A stretch of DNA of 64,000 nt from Neomoorella thermoacetica (GCF_001875325.1 NZ_MDDC01000006.1:62001-126000), one strand, 5' to 3'; positions 35,231 through 44,372 are shown, numbered from the stretch's first letter. The notes: generated by a model from the letters alone, not told the origin. Made by a program: numbers and translations.

Positions 35231-36370
35231 CTATTTGGCTCCCAATTCTTCGGTTGCCGGTTCCAGGTCCTCCTGGCGGCCGACCTTTACAAACCGGTTC
35301 TTCAGTTTGGCCATGACCTCGGGCATGGTGGTGTATTCCATATCCTCCAGGGGCAGGCGGTGGGGTTCAAAGGGACCCAGTGAACGCAGGTAGTTGGCAA
35401 TCTCGTTGGCCGTCTGGCGGGCCTTGTCAAAGGCCACGTCGCCGAAGAAGTCCTGGGGCCCTACCAGGCGCCCGCCGGCCAGCTGGAAGCCCATGGCTAC
35501 CACCCGCGGCGGCCCGTCGAAACGCGTCGGCGCCGCCTGGTCGAGGCCCACCGGCATCAGGGGCCCGATATGGGAACCCCGCATCCAGCCGGCTACCAGG
35601 TGGGGATTGGCGAAGGGCTCCAGGGCCTCACCCACAGCCGGCAGGCCGCTCTGGCAGCGGACAATGCAGACCGGATCGTCCTTGCCGACATAGCGCCCGG
35701 CCATGAGGTTCAGGCGCTGGGTGCTGGAAACGGCCGCAATCTCGCCCGTCGTCTTCGAGTAAACAGACTTGATACAGTAACGCCCGGGGGCACCGATGAA
35801 GACCAGGAGATCGTAGAGCTCCTCCGGCAGGGAGAACTCTACCCGCTCGTTTTTAACCAGGTCATAGACCTCGAAACGGAACCCCTGGTGCATTTTGGGA
35901 TCGATGACCAGGCCGATAGTATTGAAGGGGTCGGCAAACATTTTATAAAGGGGAAAGTTCCAGGCGCCGGGTTCAGTTTTATCGGCAGCAAAAACGATTA
36001 TAGGTTCGCTCTTGCGTTCTTCAAACTCCATTTCCGCGACCCCGGGGCCCATACCCTTGACATTACCGGAGAAGGCGTCGGACAGCAGGTCCTGACCGGC
36101 TCCGTAAAGCTTTAGTTCCCGGGCTACCTCGGTGCACTGGAGAAAAACATTCCAGGCTAGATGATGAATTTCCGGGCAATCAACGCCATATTTATGAGTC
36201 ATAATAAGGTCAATATCGTCGCCGACGTGGGCCACCCGATAGTCAATGAGGAGCTTGCTTTCTGCCAGGTAACGTTCCGCTGTCTCCAATAACCGTGGAT
36301 GGACGCTGGAATGGCCCACATAGCCGCCAATATCAGCCTTAATGACACTTAATGTAATCCTTTCACCCAA
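35231..36370 (-). CDS. fbp: Fructose-1,6-bisphosphate aldolase/phosphatase (class V, bifunctional)
   Basis: This single 379-residue enzyme both condenses triose phosphates to fructose-1,6-bisphosphate and removes one phosphate, making gluconeogenesis one-way. It is the archaeal-type enzyme also known from Moorella. Signatures include the N-terminal TLSVIKADIGGYVGHSSVHP, the metal-binding VGDDIDLIMTHKYG, FAADKTEPGAWNFPLYKMF and the C-terminal GPQDFFGDVAFDKARQTAN. The length is normal. The start is a TTG at 36370 about 10 bases after GGAGG; the nearby ATG is out of frame. This enzyme fits an autotroph that builds sugar from acetyl-CoA. It is monocistronic, with a terminator after it. Confidence 0.96.
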   Translation of the reverse strand: MGERITLSVIKADIGGYVGHSSVHPRLLETAERYLAESKLLIDYRVAHVGDDIDLIMTHKYGVDCPEIHHLAWNVFLQCTEVARELKLYGAGQDLLSDAFSGNVKGMGPGVAEMEFEERKSEPIIVFAADKTEPGAWNFPLYKMFADPFNTIGLVIDPKMHQGFRFEVYDLVKNERVEFSLPEELYDLLVFIGAPGRYCIKSVYSKTTGEIAAVSSTQRLNLMAGRYVGKDDPVCIVRCQSGLPAVGEALEPFANPHLVAGWMRGSHIGPLMPVGLDQAAPTRFDGPPRVVAMGFQLAGGRLVGPQDFFGDVAFDKARQTANEIANYLRSLGPFEPHRLPLEDMEYTTMPEVMAKLKNRFVKVGRQEDLEPATEELGAK

Positions 36371-36609
36371 GGTAGCATAGCCTCCTTGCCCAGATTAAAA
36401 GTAATTGTGTTATACTATATGCATTTCTATTCGATATAGAATAGCAGATTCCTCTTTTTATAAATGGTTTTTGGACAAAAAAATAGGGAGCCTTACTGGC
36501 CCCGTATTATCCCCTTTAAGGCAATGGCACCCACTGCCTGCCGGCACCATGACGGTATCCGGCCTCCAGTGAACGACCTATATGGCGGTTTGATCCCCTT
36601 AAGGGACCC
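36371..36609. other. Spacer between pdp and fbp with promoter-like sequence
   Basis: No gene is visible. For fbp, TATAGT (36419-36414, minus strand) is a likely -10. A perfect inverted repeat CTATTC (36427-36432) and GAATAG (36439-36444) lies where the -35 box would be, suggesting an operator. The rest is pdp 3' trailer with the palindrome CCCTTAAGGG. Confidence 0.45.
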
Positions 36610-37914
36610 TCAATCCACTATCTCATACACCAGCGGCCGGGGGGCCGGTGGCTCTGCTGCCAGGGTATAGGCCGCCAGGAATCTCTCCCGGGCTGCCTCC
36701 AGGTTGGCCCGGTCGTTGACGTGGAATACAGCCAGGGGCTCGCCGGCGTTAACATAATCCCCCAGACGTTTTTTTAGTTCGATACCAACCGCCAGGTCGA
36801 TGGGGCTTTCTTTGGTTATTCGCCCGGCCCCCAGGAGCATAGCCGCCTCGCCCACCAGGCGTGCCTGGACGGCGCTGATGTAGCCGCTGCTTGGGGCGGC
36901 AATGGTAACCTGATCCGTGGCGCGGGGGAGAAGTTCCGGCCGGTCGACTACCGCCGGGTCGCCGCCCTGGGCGGCAATGAACCGCCGGAATTTGGCCAGG
37001 GCGGCGCCACCGGCCAGGAGCTCCTCCAGACGCCGGCGCGCCTCCCCGTCACTACCGGTAGCCCCGGCCAGTAGAAGCATCTGGCTGCCCAGGATGAGGC
37101 AAACCTCCCGCAACTCCCGCGGCCCGCCACCGGATAAAACGGCGATGGCCTCCCGGACTTCCAGGGCGTTGCCCACCATCATCCCCAGGGGTTCGTCCAT
37201 ATTGGTAATCACAGCTACCACCCGCCGCCCCATCTCCCGGCCCAGATCCACCATGATCCGGGCCAGTTCCCGGGCCGACTCCAGGTCGGGCATAAAGGCG
37301 CCGCTGCCAACCTTGACATCGAGGACTATGGCGTCGGCGCCAGCGGCGATCTTTTTGCTCATTACACTGCTGGCAATGAGGGGTATGCTCTCTACCGTCG
37401 CTGTGACGTCCCGCAGGGCGTAGAGCTTGCCGTCAGCCGGGGCCAGCTTCCCCGTGGGAGCGGTGACGGCCAGGCCGATCTCCTTTACCTGGCGAATCAT
37501 CTCTTCCCGCGTCAGCTGCACCCTGAAGCCGGGAATGGACTCCAGTTTGTCAATAGTACCCCCAGTGTGTCCCAGGCCGCGGCCGGACATCTTAACTACC
37601 GGCACTCCGGCGGCGGCCACCAGGGGCGCCAGGACCAAGGTGGTGGTGTCGGCCACACCTCCGGTACTGTGCTTGTCGACCTTCACCCCCGGGATGGAAC
37701 TCCACTCAATCTGTTCCCCCGAGGCTATCATGGCCCTGGTGAAGGCCGCCGTTTCCTCCCGGTCCAGGCCGCGAAAATAGACGGCCATGAGAAAGGCTGC
37801 CATCTGATAGTCGGGGATTATCCCGGCCGTATAATCCCGTATCATGGCCTCGATTTCGGCTGGGGCCAGGGCCTGGCCCTCCCGCTTGCGACGGATTAAG
37901 TCAAGCATCTGCAT
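36610..37914 (-). CDS. pdp: Pyrimidine-nucleoside phosphorylase
   Basis: This 434-residue enzyme phosphorolyses uridine and thymidine/deoxyuridine for pyrimidine salvage. It contains the family signature KMSGRGLGHTGGTIDKLES near residue 110, the phosphate- and substrate-binding GVKVDKHSTGGVAD, and SSVMSKKIAAGADAIVLDVK. The fold has a helical alpha domain and an alpha/beta domain, and the C-terminal 90 residues form the PYNP domain. ATG 37914 follows GGAGG at 12 bases. It is probably transcribed alone. Confidence 0.95.
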   Translation of the reverse strand: MQMLDLIRRKREGQALAPAEIEAMIRDYTAGIIPDYQMAAFLMAVYFRGLDREETAAFTRAMIASGEQIEWSSIPGVKVDKHSTGGVADTTTLVLAPLVAAAGVPVVKMSGRGLGHTGGTIDKLESIPGFRVQLTREEMIRQVKEIGLAVTAPTGKLAPADGKLYALRDVTATVESIPLIASSVMSKKIAAGADAIVLDVKVGSGAFMPDLESARELARIMVDLGREMGRRVVAVITNMDEPLGMMVGNALEVREAIAVLSGGGPRELREVCLILGSQMLLLAGATGSDGEARRRLEELLAGGAALAKFRRFIAAQGGDPAVVDRPELLPRATDQVTIAAPSSGYISAVQARLVGEAAMLLGAGRITKESPIDLAVGIELKKRLGDYVNAGEPLAVFHVNDRANLEAARERFLAAYTLAAEPPAPRPLVYEIVD

Positions 37915-38190
37915 AATTATATAAACCTCCCGCTAATTGAAAACCCGGTGCCCCCCCACCGTACTGGAATTCAGGCAAGGACCTTGATGCTCTGTCAATA
38001 GTATCAAGTTTTTTCATTACTTCCACAACATGATGATAATTACGACTACCAAGGGTTAGGAGTATAGGACACTTCCGGTGATTTGAAGCGTCTCGGATAC
38101 TGTGATCATCGGCCCCACCTGCCATAAGGGTTATTAACCCCGGCAGGCGGGACCTTATCCCCCTGGTTCTAGATATATCCCGCAACTATA
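37915..38190. other. 276-base spacer upstream of pdp
   Basis: A minus-strand frame covers 37901-38185 and encodes an unrecognised sequence containing KCPILLTLGSRNYHH. It has no start codon with a ribosome site and overlaps the pdp start, so I do not call it. CCTGCC ATAAGGGTTATTAACCCC GGCAGG near 38118-38147 is a strong inverted repeat (CCTGCC/GGCAGG, with AGGGTT/AACCCC inside), possibly the iorB terminator. Confidence 0.45.
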
Positions 38191-38769
38191 TTATTGCTCC
38201 CAGCCAAGATTAAATGCCTTTTTATTGACCTCCAAAAACCTCTCCGGTACCGAGGCGGCCAGGGCCTCTTCCCAGGCCTCCCGGCTGATGGACAGCCGCC
38301 TGGCCAGGGCCCCCATGAGGACCATGTTTACGGTTTTGACATTGCCGGCCCGGCGGGCCAGGTCCAGGGCGTCCAGGACCACAAGATTTTGGACCAGTTT
38401 TCCCATTACCGCAACCAGGTCGGCCGGATAAGTGGCCGCTCCGGTAAGGACCGGTAAAGGTGGCATCTCCTGGTCGTTGACTATGAGACAACCCCCGGCC
38501 TTCAGGTAAGGTAGCCAGCGACGTGCCTCCAGCTTCTCAAAGGCTACCAAGAAGTCGGCCGTGCCCGGGGCTATAACGGGGGCATAGACCCGGGGACCGA
38601 AACGAACCTGGGTCACCACGCTGCCGCCCCGCTGGGCCATGCCATGGATATCGGATACCTTGACCTCGCCGCCTAGTGAGATAGCCGCCCGGGAGAGGAC
38701 GCGGCCGGCGAGGATCGTTCCCTGGCCGCCGACGCCGACCAGCAAGACGTTAAGCACATCGTTACTCAT
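38191..38769 (-). CDS. iorB: Indolepyruvate:ferredoxin oxidoreductase beta subunit
   Basis: IorB is the gamma-type (catalytic partner) subunit. With IorA it oxidatively decarboxylates aryl pyruvates from aromatic amino acids to aryl-acetyl-CoA, reducing ferredoxin. The 192-residue protein has the CoA/dimer motif LLVGVGGQGTILAGRVLS, and HGMAQRGGSVVTQVRFG near residue 45. ATG 38769 overlaps the iorA stop by 8 bases and is preceded by GGTGAAGAAG, so the two are co-translated. Length and motif are complete. Confidence 0.94.
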   Translation of the reverse strand: MSNDVLNVLLVGVGGQGTILAGRVLSRAAISLGGEVKVSDIHGMAQRGGSVVTQVRFGPRVYAPVIAPGTADFLVAFEKLEARRWLPYLKAGGCLIVNDQEMPPLPVLTGAATYPADLVAVMGKLVQNLVVLDALDLARRAGNVKTVNMVLMGALARRLSISREAWEEALAASVPERFLEVNKKAFNLGWEQ

Positions 38770-40612
38770 CTTCTTCACCAGCCTTCCTGATGGCCTCACC
38801 AGGGCAGACCTGGGTACAAAGGCCGCAGCCGTTGCATAGTACCGGGTCGATCACTCCGTGCCCGTCGCTAAAGGAAATGGCGGGACAGCCCAGGTCCAGG
38901 CAATAACGGCAGCTCAGGCAGTTAGCGGGGCTTACAGCGTAAACGGCTTCTTTTTCTTTCTTCAAGAGGGCGCAGGGCCGCCTGGCAATGATTACCGATG
39001 GTTCCCTGGCGGCCGTTTCTTCCTGGATCGCCCTCTCGAGGGTCTCTAGATTATAACTATCAACCACCTGTACCCGGTGCACCCCCAGGGCGCGGGCTAT
39101 CTGTTCCAGGTCGACCTTAGGGGCCGGCTGATGGGAAGCAGTATAACCCGTGCCGGGATGGTCCTGGTGGCCGGTCATGGCCGTGGTGCTATTATCCAGG
39201 ATAATCAGAGTCCCGGTGCCGCCATTGTAGACCATGTCCAGGAGTCCGGTCATTCCCGAGTGGAGGAAAGTTGAATCGCCAATAACCCCTACCACCCGCC
39301 GGGCGAAGTCCGCACCGCGGGCCTTCTCCAGCCCCATGGCCACCCCCAGGCTGGCCCCCATGCAAATACAGCTATCCATGGCTTGGAGAGGCGGTGTAGC
39401 CCCCAGGGTATAGCAGCCGATGTCACCGGCCACCACTAGTCGGAGCTTTTTCAGGACGTAAAAGACGCCGCGGTGGGGGCAGCCGGGGCACATGAGGGGT
39501 GGGCGGCCGGGGAGTTCAGCCGGCGCGGCAGTCGTCGTTTCCCTCGCATCCGGGACCGGTCCTTCGCCTGCCCTTTGACCGCCCGGGGCCCTCATACCGG
39601 GCAAGGCCACCGCAGTCAGGTCAGGAGCAACCAGCTCCGGGGCAACGGCCGCCACCTGCGAGCCCACCGTACGGGCGACAATGGCGCTACTCAATTCATC
39701 TTCCCTCGGCACCAATTCCTTGCCTATTACACCCAGTCCCCAGGCGCGGATCTGATCTTCCAGGAAGGGTTCCAGTTCTTCTACCACATAGCAAGTCTTT
39801 ACTGCCTTTACAAAATCGCAAATAAGCTTCTCCGGCAGGGGATAAGTTAACCCCAGCTTCAATACCGAGACCCCGGGCAGGGCCTCTTTAACGTACTGGT
39901 AGGCAATACCGGCGGTAATGATGCCCACCCGCCGGTCGGCCCATTCTACCCGGTTGAGGGGAGCAGTTTCCGCATAGGCCGCCAGCTTGAGACACCGTTC
40001 TTCCACCACTACATGGCGGGCCTTGCCAAAGGCCGGTAGCATGACATACTTGGCGGGCTGTTTGACATAACTTTTAAGCGGCACTTCCTGGCGGTCGCCC
40101 AGTTCCACCAGGCTGTAAGAATGGGCAATCCGGGTGGTCAGGCGTAAAATTACCGGGGTATCAAATTCCTCGCTTAAATTAAAAGCCTGCATGACCATAT
40201 CCTTAACTTCCTGGCTGTCGGCAGGCTCCAAGCAGGGTATCTGGGCCATGCGGGCGTAAAAGCGGTTATCCTGCTCGTTCTGGGAGCTAAAAAGGCCGGG
40301 GTCGTCGGCCGAAACCAGGACCAGCCCGGCATTGACGCCGGTATAGGCCAGGGTCATTAAAGGGTCGGCGGCCACATTAACGCCCACATGCTTCATGGCG
40401 GCCAGGGAGCGCGCGCCGCCTATGGACGCACCTATGGCCACCTCCAGGGCCACCTTTTCGTTGGGCGCCCATTCTGCGTATACCTCCGGATAGCGGGCCA
40501 GGGCTTCTATAATCTCTGTACTCGGCGTCCCCGGGTAAGCGGCGGCCACCCGGACCCCGGCTTCCCAGGCCCCCCGGGCCAGGGCATGGTTGCCGATTAA
40601 CAGTTCCCGCAC
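38762..40612 (-). CDS. iorA: Indolepyruvate:ferredoxin oxidoreductase alpha subunit
   Basis: In this 616-residue ThDP enzyme, the N-terminal pyrimidine-binding domain includes AAAYPGTPSTEIIEALARYP. The ThDP-binding domain has MCPGCPHRGVFYVLKKL, VVAGDIGCYTLGATPPL and GVIGDSTFLHSGMTGLLDM. The C-terminus carries two [4Fe-4S] motifs: CLSCRYCLDLGCP and CNGCGLCTQVCPG. Between domains (about 340-370) is an Ala/Gly-rich linker. The GTG at 40612 is the start. Together with iorB and nearby paaK it would turn aromatic amino acid breakdown products into CoA esters with reduced ferredoxin. Confidence 0.96.
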   Translation of the reverse strand: MRELLIGNHALARGAWEAGVRVAAAYPGTPSTEIIEALARYPEVYAEWAPNEKVALEVAIGASIGGARSLAAMKHVGVNVAADPLMTLAYTGVNAGLVLVSADDPGLFSSQNEQDNRFYARMAQIPCLEPADSQEVKDMVMQAFNLSEEFDTPVILRLTTRIAHSYSLVELGDRQEVPLKSYVKQPAKYVMLPAFGKARHVVVEERCLKLAAYAETAPLNRVEWADRRVGIITAGIAYQYVKEALPGVSVLKLGLTYPLPEKLICDFVKAVKTCYVVEELEPFLEDQIRAWGLGVIGKELVPREDELSSAIVARTVGSQVAAVAPELVAPDLTAVALPGMRAPGGQRAGEGPVPDARETTTAAPAELPGRPPLMCPGCPHRGVFYVLKKLRLVVAGDIGCYTLGATPPLQAMDSCICMGASLGVAMGLEKARGADFARRVVGVIGDSTFLHSGMTGLLDMVYNGGTGTLIILDNSTTAMTGHQDHPGTGYTASHQPAPKVDLEQIARALGVHRVQVVDSYNLETLERAIQEETAAREPSVIIARRPCALLKKEKEAVYAVSPANCLSCRYCLDLGCPAISFSDGHGVIDPVLCNGCGLCTQVCPGEAIRKAGEEDE

Positions 40613-40671
40613 GATTTCACCTCTCCCGTACTCCAGGCCCGCCTTAATCCGGGCCAGGGCTTACATTTACT

Positions 40672-41001
40672 TTATATTTCGACACCCAGGGCGAAGCATA
40701 TAGCCACGCCAGCTTCAGCCATTTTATCATCTGAAAGTGTGGCAATCAACTCCCCCAATCTGTCTTTGGATACAGTTTGGATATGATCAAAATTTACCGC
40801 GCAATGATAAGGCATGCCGTCTTCGGGACCGATTACTATTTCCGAAGGTATATCCCGGATATTTGACGTTACAGGTGCAATGGTTACGTCGTTAAGAAAA
40901 GAAATAGCTGAATTGCGGGTTAAAATTAAAACAGGCCGCCTTTTATCCGGCGGCTTAAAAGAATACCACCTTACCTCCCCACGATTCACAGGTTCTCCCA
41001 C
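40672..41001 (-). CDS. MazF/PemK-type endoribonuclease toxin
   Basis: This is a 109-residue MazF-like toxin, which cuts RNA at specific sites. The fold markers are RGEVRWYSFKPPDKRRPVLI (RPVLIL loop), VTIAPVTSNIRDIPSEIVIG (the conserved Thr/Ser before the basic loop) and CAVNFDHIQTVSKDRLG. The start is a GTG at 41001 inside the antitoxin gene (16-base overlap), which keeps toxin synthesis below antitoxin. The C-terminal residues AICFALGVEI are shorter than in Bacillus MazF. Activity and RNA target are not known. Confidence 0.88.
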   Translation of the reverse strand: MGEPVNRGEVRWYSFKPPDKRRPVLILTRNSAISFLNDVTIAPVTSNIRDIPSEIVIGPEDGMPYHCAVNFDHIQTVSKDRLGELIATLSDDKMAEAGVAICFALGVEI

Positions 41002-41219
41002 TCCTGTTCAGTTTCCCAAATATCAAATTCACCCGCTTCAACAGGTTTTTTAGCATACCCTTCGCGATGCTTGCGTTCCATCAATGAGGTTTTTTGCTGT
41101 TTAAGGGCGAGTCGCAGGGCGTGACGAATAAACGCTGACCGTGTTATACCAAGCTGCTGCGTAACACGGTCTACCTCTCCTAACATAGGTTCATCAATTG
41201 TAATCTGGATAGTCCGCAT
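40986..41219 (-). CDS. Ribbon-helix-helix antitoxin of the MazF-type pair
   Basis: This 77-residue antitoxin begins with the DNA-binding ribbon MRTIQITIDEPMLGEVDR and the helices LGITRSAFIRHALRLALKQQ (ribbon-helix-helix fold). It then has a flexible basic and acidic tail, GYAKKPVEAGEFDIWETEQE, which would wrap the toxin. ATG 41219 follows GGGGGCGACTCC. Such antitoxins repress their own operon. The pair lies between iorA and paaK, which otherwise belong to one aromatic acid pathway, so it may be an inserted module. Confidence 0.88.
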   Translation of the reverse strand: MRTIQITIDEPMLGEVDRVTQQLGITRSAFIRHALRLALKQQKTSLMERKHREGYAKKPVEAGEFDIWETEQEWENL

Positions 41220-41273
41220 GGAGTCGCCCCCTAATTTTATGTGGAAGTTATTCAACATCATAATACCCATTAA

Positions 41274-41326
41274 TAATACAGGCGTCAATAAGGCATGTGT
41301 AAATGCCCGAATTGACGCCTGTATTA
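41274..41326. repeat. 16-bp perfect inverted repeat downstream of paaK
   Basis: Arms 41274-41289 and 41311-41326 are perfect complements ending in TAATACAGG... and its mirror. A 21-base loop contains GGCAT/ATGCC as an inner stem. It is 55 bases upstream of the antitoxin start and 29 bases after the paaK stop, so it could be a paaK terminator, a toxin-antitoxin operator or the end of an inserted module. It is not followed by a T-run. Confidence 0.75.
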
Positions 41327-41354
41327 ACGAAGTAGTGATAAGTAACCATTAGCC

Positions 41355-42653
41355 TTACTTCTGGCGCAAGTCCACCACCCGCCGGGCTTTACCTTCGCTC
41401 CGGGCGATACTGTGGGGTTCTACCAGGCGCACCCTGGCCTTCAGCTGCAGTACTGTGTTCAGGCGGTCCATGACCTTTTCCTCCAGCTCTTCCAGGTGGC
41501 GATAACGGTCGCTGAAGAAGTCAGGATCTACCTCCACCCGCACCTCCAGCTCGTCGAGGTAGTTGCGCCGGCTGACGATGAGCTGGTAGTGGGGCGATAC
41601 GCCGTCTATTTCCATCAGAACGCTCTCCACCTGGGAGGGGAAGACGTTGACGCCCCGGATAATGAGCATGTCATCCGTGCGGCCGGTAATCTTGGCCAGG
41701 CGGGCCGTGGTGCGGCCGCAGCGGCAGGGTTCAAAATTTAAGGAGGAAATATCCCGGGTGCGGTAGCGCAGCACCGGCAACGCTTCCTTGGTCAGGGTGG
41801 TGATGACCACCTCGCCCTTGACCCCGGGCGGGCAGGGTTCCCAGGTGGCCGGGTCCAGGATCTCCACCAGGAAGTGATCCTCGGCCACGTGCTGGCCGTC
41901 CTGGTACTCGCACTCGCCGGAAACGCCGGGACCCATCACCTCCGTGAGGCCGTAGTTGTCAGTAGCCCGCATCCCCCAGCGCCGCTCGATTTCCCGGAGC
42001 ATCTCCCGGCTGGAGGCCTCACCGCCGAAGAGACCCAGGCGCACGGGGAGGGCCTGCGGATCTACTCCTTCCTCTGCCGCTACCTCCGCCAGGTGCAGGA
42101 CATAGGAGGGCGTCCCCACCACGACGGTAGTGCCGAAGTCACGCATTAACATAATATGGCGCTTGGAATTGCCGGCCGAGGCCGGTACAACAGTGGCCCC
42201 GACCCGCTCCAGCCCGTAGTGCAGGCCGAAACCGCCGGTGAAAAGGCCGTAGCCAAAAACCACCTGGGCGACATCCTCGGGGGTCACCCCGGCCAGGGAC
42301 ACCATCCGCGCCACCAGGTCCGTCCAGGTCTCCAGATCCCGGCGAGTATAACCAACCACCACCGGACGGCCGGTGGTGCCGGAGGAGGCCTGAAGACGGA
42401 CGATCTCCTTCAGCGGCACCGCAAAAAGGCCGTAAGGGTAATTCCGGCGGAAGTCCTCCTTGGTGGTCATGGGGAGGAGACGCACGTCTTCGAGACTGCG
42501 GATGTCCGAAGGCCGGATACCTTTTGTTTCCATGGCCTGGCGATAAAAGGGCACCCTCTCGTAGGCCCTGGCTACCGTCTCCTGGAGGCGCCCCAGTTGC
42601 AGGGCCTCGATCTCCGCCCGGGGGCGGCATTCATTTTCCGAATCCCAGATCAT
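41355..42653 (-). CDS. paaK: Phenylacetate-CoA ligase
   Basis: This 432-residue AMP-forming ligase activates phenylacetate or related aryl acids. It shows VRLQASSGTTGRPVVVGYT (ATP/AMP loop), TDNYGLTEVMGPGVSGEC with the acyl-adenylate motif, RTRDISSLNFEPCRCGRT and ITGRTDDMLIIRGVNVFPSQ (hinge). The final lysine region, ARSEGKARRVVDLR, holds the catalytic lysine. ATG 42653 lies 22 bases inside the end of the symporter gene, so the two are coupled. With IorAB nearby it can take aryl acetates made elsewhere to CoA esters, or release energy in reverse. Confidence 0.95.
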   Translation of the reverse strand: MIWDSENECRPRAEIEALQLGRLQETVARAYERVPFYRQAMETKGIRPSDIRSLEDVRLLPMTTKEDFRRNYPYGLFAVPLKEIVRLQASSGTTGRPVVVGYTRRDLETWTDLVARMVSLAGVTPEDVAQVVFGYGLFTGGFGLHYGLERVGATVVPASAGNSKRHIMLMRDFGTTVVVGTPSYVLHLAEVAAEEGVDPQALPVRLGLFGGEASSREMLREIERRWGMRATDNYGLTEVMGPGVSGECEYQDGQHVAEDHFLVEILDPATWEPCPPGVKGEVVITTLTKEALPVLRYRTRDISSLNFEPCRCGRTTARLAKITGRTDDMLIIRGVNVFPSQVESVLMEIDGVSPHYQLIVSRRNYLDELEVRVEVDPDFFSDRYRHLEELEEKVMDRLNTVLQLKARVRLVEPHSIARSEGKARRVVDLRQK

Positions 42654-44145
42654 CAGTCACCAATCCTTTGGTTGCCAGATTAGCTGCCCTGCCGGCACCA
42701 AAAACTCTAGCCAGATGCTCCCTGGAGAAGGCCGGTGTGACGAGGCTCACCAGGGGAACCACTCCCAACGTTATAACCATGGCCAGGGAGCCTATAGTCG
42801 GGATGACGCTGCCATCCAGGTGGTAGTAAAAGGACAGGCCCAGGGATATAGCCAGCCCGCTCAGGAACCCCGCCCAGGCCCCGGCTTTAGTGGCACGGGG
42901 CCAGTACAGGCCGTAGATATAAGGCGCCAGAAAGGCTCCAGCCACCGTGCCCCAGGAAAGGGACATAAGGACCATGATAATAGTGGGCTTCAGGGCAATA
43001 TAGACTGAAAGGCCAATAAAAAAGAAACAGAGGAAACGCAGCAGGGTCAGGACTATACGGCGGGAAACCCCCGGAGCTCCGCCCTGGACCAGGTCAATAG
43101 CCACCGCGGAACTTGATACCAGTACCAGGGAAGCCAGGGTAGACATGGAGGCCGCCAGCACCAGCAAGAGCAGGAGCAACCCAACCCAGGGCGGCAGATA
43201 CTGGTTGATAATCTGGGGCATAATGAGGTCCGGGTTGGGTTGGCCGTTAAGCAAGGGCATCCGGTTGTTGAAGAAGAGGCGGCCAAAGGCGCCGGTGAAG
43301 TAAGCACCGGTAGCTATAATCAAGGCAAACAGGGTGGAAACCACCGTCGCCGGCCAGATGGAACGCTCATCCTTAATAGCATAGAACTTCTGCACCATCT
43401 GGGGCAGGCCCCAGGGTCCCAGGCTGGTAAGTACCACCAGGGAAAGGAGGGCGGGCCAGTTGGGGCCCACCGGATTAACCAGGCGCGGATCAATGGCCGC
43501 CAGGCGGCTGATACCGCCAGCCAGCCCGCCCACCGGAGGCGCAGATATAACATAATATATCAGGACCCCGACGCCGCCAATCATAATCAGACCCTGGATG
43601 AAATCAGTCAGGGTAACGGCGATGTAGCCGCCCAGGACCAGGTAAAGGGCCGTAAAGGCAGCCATGGCAATGAGGGCCGTGGTAAAGTTAATGCGGAAAA
43701 CCTGCTCGAAGAGGTAACTCAAACCCATATAAACCGACGCCGAATAGGGCACCAGGAAAATAAAGATTACCAGCGCCCCCAGCGTCCGTAAAGCCGGGCT
43801 GTCGTAACGTGCGGCCAGGAACTCGGGCATGGTCATGGCCTTCAAGCGAACCGTCATTTCCCGCGTCGGCCGCGCCAGGACTTTCCAGGCCAGAAAACTG
43901 CCGATAAAGGCGTTGCCGATGACGATCCACAGGTCGGACAGGCCGAAACCCCAGCCCACTTTACCGGCATAACCTATAAAAATAACGGCGGAAAAGTAAG
44001 TCGTCCCGTAGGCAAAGGCCGATACCCAGGGGCCCACGGTACGATTACCCAGGAAAAAGCCGCCGACATCCCGCGATCTTTTAAGACTGTAAAAACCTAT
44101 GCCTACCATCATCATGAAATAGAGGCCCAAAATAAAAAACTTCAC
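42631..44145 (-). CDS. Sodium:solute symporter (SSS family)
   Basis: This 504-residue membrane protein has about 13 hydrophobic segments. It contains the SSS markers MTMPEFLAARYDSPALRTLG and the helix LTSLGPWGLPQMVQKFYAIK, and TALYLVLGGYIAVTLTDFIQ with the conserved region near helix 5. Members take up amino acids, organic acids or sugars with sodium. The GTG at 44145 follows GGGAGGATGGC. Its end overlaps paaK, so the substrate is probably an aryl acid such as phenylacetate, which is inference from position only. Confidence 0.9.
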   Translation of the reverse strand: MKFFILGLYFMMMVGIGFYSLKRSRDVGGFFLGNRTVGPWVSAFAYGTTYFSAVIFIGYAGKVGWGFGLSDLWIVIGNAFIGSFLAWKVLARPTREMTVRLKAMTMPEFLAARYDSPALRTLGALVIFIFLVPYSASVYMGLSYLFEQVFRINFTTALIAMAAFTALYLVLGGYIAVTLTDFIQGLIMIGGVGVLIYYVISAPPVGGLAGGISRLAAIDPRLVNPVGPNWPALLSLVVLTSLGPWGLPQMVQKFYAIKDERSIWPATVVSTLFALIIATGAYFTGAFGRLFFNNRMPLLNGQPNPDLIMPQIINQYLPPWVGLLLLLLVLAASMSTLASLVLVSSSAVAIDLVQGGAPGVSRRIVLTLLRFLCFFFIGLSVYIALKPTIIMVLMSLSWGTVAGAFLAPYIYGLYWPRATKAGAWAGFLSGLAISLGLSFYYHLDGSVIPTIGSLAMVITLGVVPLVSLVTPAFSREHLARVFGAGRAANLATKGLVTDDLGFGK

Positions 44146-44372
44146 CCTGCCATCCTCCCGTCCTACCTTGAAGTTTAATAAGTTTTCTTATTCCACATCA
44201 AAGGACAGAATCCTGCCGGGCCATTTAAGTTTCTTTAACCGTTTTGTACACTTGAAATACGGCGATACGCTGGCCGAGAAGGGGTAAAATACACGAAATA
44301 CAGTTAGGGCTGTCCTTTTGCGTAGACGCTACTCGAGTAGTGCCAATAAGCGGTCTTTGTCCCCGTGGTGCG

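Noticed and set aside
37901-38185. 94-codon minus-strand frame between iorB and pdp
   Set aside because: It overlaps the pdp start, has no ribosome site, and its product matches nothing I can name. A short piece (LLTLGSRNYHH) faintly recalls a precorrin-6 reductase tail, but this is too weak.
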